From NCBI GenBank assembly GCA_028289245.1, contig JAQGGT010000004.1, positions 248,001 through 312,000 on the forward strand: a stretch of 64,000 nt of DNA, given 5' to 3'. How positions within the stretch are numbered: position 1 is the first letter of the stretch; the number at the start of each line of letters is the position of its first letter. Under the pieces are notes generated by a model, which did no database searches, was not told the origin of the DNA, and saw only the letters and a program-made list of their open reading frames with translations. Positions 62,367 to 64,000 of this stretch are shown piece by piece. The position numbers were made by a program, and so were the translations under genes. Source of the stretch: Candidatus Saccharimonadota bacterium (GTDB lineage Bacteria > Patescibacteriota > Saccharimonadia > Saccharimonadales > UBA4665).

Positions 62367-63767
62367 ATGAATCCACAGCATGACGCCACCGTACAAAGCT
62401 TGCAAACTCAGATCGCCGACTACTACGCACGCAAAGTTCCTTTCCGGGTATACCATGGCTCCACTAACTCCACCCGCGTACTGACGTTTAAGCGTAGCGA
62501 AATGGTAGATATCAGCACGTTAAATAACGTGCTCTCGATAGATACTGCAAAACGTACGGTAGTCGTTGAGCCTAATGTGCCCATGGACAAGCTTGTAAAC
62601 GCTACACTGAAATATGGGCTGGTACCGCCGGTGGTCCCAGAGTTCCCGGGCATTACTATCGGCGGGGCCATCCAAGGAGCGGCGGCCGAGACCTCATCTC
62701 ATACGTATGGTTGCGTGAGTCAGACAGTAAATTGGATAGACTATATTTTGGGAGATGGCTCGTTAGTACGGACGTCGCCGGAAGAGCACGCTGATTTGTT
62801 TTATGGCTCAGCCGGGTCATACGGATCACTGGGTCTCATTACCGCCACAGAAGTGAACCTCGTACCGGCAACTAAATACGTGAAAGTGACCCACTACCAA
62901 ATCTCGAGCTTCTCCGAGGGCGTCGAGCTTATGAAAAAGTATGCCAACCAAGGCAGTGATTTTGTGGAATGGTACATGTTCAGCAAAACACGTGGTGCGG
63001 TGGTAATTGGCACGATGACGAATGAGGTAGCAGGTCGGCTGTTGCGCTTCAGTCGGCCCCATGATAATTGGTATTTTTTGTATGTTAAATCTATAGCCGC
63101 GAAAGGTAAACCAGTCACCGACAGCATGCCCCTAAAGGACTACCTGTTTCGATTCAATCGCGGCGCTTTCTGGGCGGCTGAAATCGGCTTTAAGGATTAC
63201 GGGCTTCCCTTTAATCGCTTGGTGCGATTTCTCTTCGACCCGCTACTGCGCACCCGGAAGCTCTACCAGGTATTACAGGAAAGCGCAGCCAGCCAGTCGT
63301 ACATTTGCCAAGATATAATGCTGCCCGAGCAAGGCATGGTGCCGTTCCTCGACTACATGGACAAAGAATTCAATATGTACCCGCTCGGTGGCTGTCCTAT
63401 CAAGCCGGAGCCTCGGTCTCCGTTACAGTGCAACGGTATGGATACAGATCTGGTATTTAACCTTGGGGTTTATGGTTTGCGCGTGGAGCCTTATGAGAAA
63501 TTTGTTGCAGCCAACCGTCAGATAGAAGCCAAAACAAACGAACTAGGTGGCAAAAAGTGGTTTTATTCTCATAACTATTATTCTGCTGATGAGTTCTGGA
63601 AGGTGTACGACAAACCGTGGTATGACGCCTTACGGACTAAGTACAAGGCCGTAACGTTACCCGATATTTTTACGCGAACCAGAGTAACCGAGCAGTACAA
63701 GGTCAGTAAGCGCCGCGGAGTCCTCAGAACCGTTTTCGGGATTGCCAAGCTGCGTATAACAGATTGA
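62367..63767 (+). CDS. FAD-linked oxidoreductase (FAD_binding_4, DHCR24-like)
   Basis: A 466-aa flavoprotein of the p-cresol methylhydroxylase/VAO group. The FAD domain shows VVEPNVPMDKLVNATLKYGL, FPGITIGGAIQGAAAETSSH and FYGSAGSYGSLGLITATEVN. Overall it resembles delta-24-sterol reductase-like (DWF1) enzymes. The substrate is unknown. TATGAT (62355-62360) ends six bases before ATG 62367, so it is probably leaderless. A longer frame starts 30 bases earlier, across that box. Confidence 0.85.
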   Translation: MNPQHDATVQSLQTQIADYYARKVPFRVYHGSTNSTRVLTFKRSEMVDISTLNNVLSIDTAKRTVVVEPNVPMDKLVNATLKYGLVPPVVPEFPGITIGGAIQGAAAETSSHTYGCVSQTVNWIDYILGDGSLVRTSPEEHADLFYGSAGSYGSLGLITATEVNLVPATKYVKVTHYQISSFSEGVELMKKYANQGSDFVEWYMFSKTRGAVVIGTMTNEVAGRLLRFSRPHDNWYFLYVKSIAAKGKPVTDSMPLKDYLFRFNRGAFWAAEIGFKDYGLPFNRLVRFLFDPLLRTRKLYQVLQESAASQSYICQDIMLPEQGMVPFLDYMDKEFNMYPLGGCPIKPEPRSPLQCNGMDTDLVFNLGVYGLRVEPYEKFVAANRQIEAKTNELGGKKWFYSHNYYSADEFWKVYDKPWYDALRTKYKAVTLPDIFTRTRVTEQYKVSKRRGVLRTVFGIAKLRITD

Positions 63768-63804
63768 CCTGCCCTAAAATGTACAGTCGTCACCGAATCA
63801 ATAG

Positions 63805-64000
63805 CTAGTCGTCTTCCGGTCGATCGATCTCAATGTAATCAGCATCATTCATATCATCTAGCGGGTCGGGGTGCTCACGGATAAACCTTGCACTCAACCA
63901 CCAGGCGTCCAAAGTATGCTGCACGGCTAGAACGCTTCCGCTCATCGGATCTGCTGCGGAGTGCAAGTCAGCCAGAAAACTAGCCTGCTCTTCGGGGCAG
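63805..64000 (-). CDS. Hypothetical acidic protein, N-terminus beyond window
   Basis: The last 65 codons of a minus-strand gene. The C-terminus is strongly acidic (RPEDD), and an amphipathic region contains LDAWWLSARFIREHPDPLDD. Not recognised. Confidence 0.6.
   Translation of the reverse strand, partial: CPEEQASFLADLHSAADPMSGSVLAVQHTLDAWWLSARFIREHPDPLDDMNDADYIEIDRPEDD

Noticed and set aside
1..64000. CRISPR array, prophage, integrase or transposase.
   Set aside because: No regularly spaced direct repeats, phage structural genes or transposase frames were seen; only small non-coding inverted-repeat elements.
1..64000. Alternative genetic code (UGA as Gly), as in some CPR lineages.
   Set aside because: TGA ends several well-defined genes, for example the alpha/beta hydrolase at 14713 and the FAD oxidoreductase at 63767.

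Overview
The window looks like a chromosomal segment of a Patescibacteria/CPR bacterium, most probably Candidatus Saccharibacteria (TM7). This is inferred from gene content and compactness, not from a marker gene, since no rRNA or ribosomal protein is present. Supporting traits are the split transketolase beside pentose-phosphate genes, actinobacteria-like families (a TIGR03086-type protein, a PurB fragment), many small membrane proteins, very short intergenic spaces and a standard genetic code (TGA is used as stop).

Layout. 0-9.3 kb (minus strand): a central carbon block with gap, rpiB, rpe, transketolase in two genes with a small membrane protein gene between them, class II aldolase and a PfkB-type sugar kinase, followed by a NUDIX hydrolase and inorganic pyrophosphatase. 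9.3-12.2 kb: a glycerophosphodiesterase and a redox group (ferredoxin-NADP reductase-like protein, thioredoxin reductase, glutaredoxin-like protein). 12.3-21.2 kb: FKBP isomerase, then a tight operon running pheS, four-helix-bundle gene, pheT, DUF2207 protein, alpha/beta hydrolase and ABC exporter. 21-35 kb: purF, YajQ, a GH63/MGH1-like hydrolase, RmuC, a ZIP transporter, a DNA glycosylase operon, MscS channel, DUF2130, an ABC-2 exporter and a Fic/Doc protein with an altered motif. 35-48 kb: a second MscS-like channel, membrane proteins, HIT, TypA, a DEAD-box helicase, RarA, MetK, and a split MetE pair under a SAM riboswitch, then a Kef-type antiporter.

48-64 kb is the accessory-looking part: a structured RNA candidate, tRNA-Gln(CUG), several hypothetical genes, an alcohol dehydrogenase, and a four-gene envelope-sensing locus (secreted Fn3/redoxin-like protein whose redox cysteines are replaced, Cache sensor, 8-TM histidine kinase, response regulator). 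It ends with a truncated purB remnant, unknown proteins and an FAD-linked oxidoreductase.

Two genome-wide habits stand out. About nineteen genes have a -10 box only 6-8 nt before the start codon, which implies leaderless mRNAs. Four convergent gene pairs overlap by exactly four bases through shared stop codons. The best candidates for follow-up are the riboswitch-controlled split methionine synthase, the RNase P-like structured RNA, the secreted redoxin/Cache/kinase locus, and a probable ATT-initiated channel gene behind a promoter-proximal hairpin.
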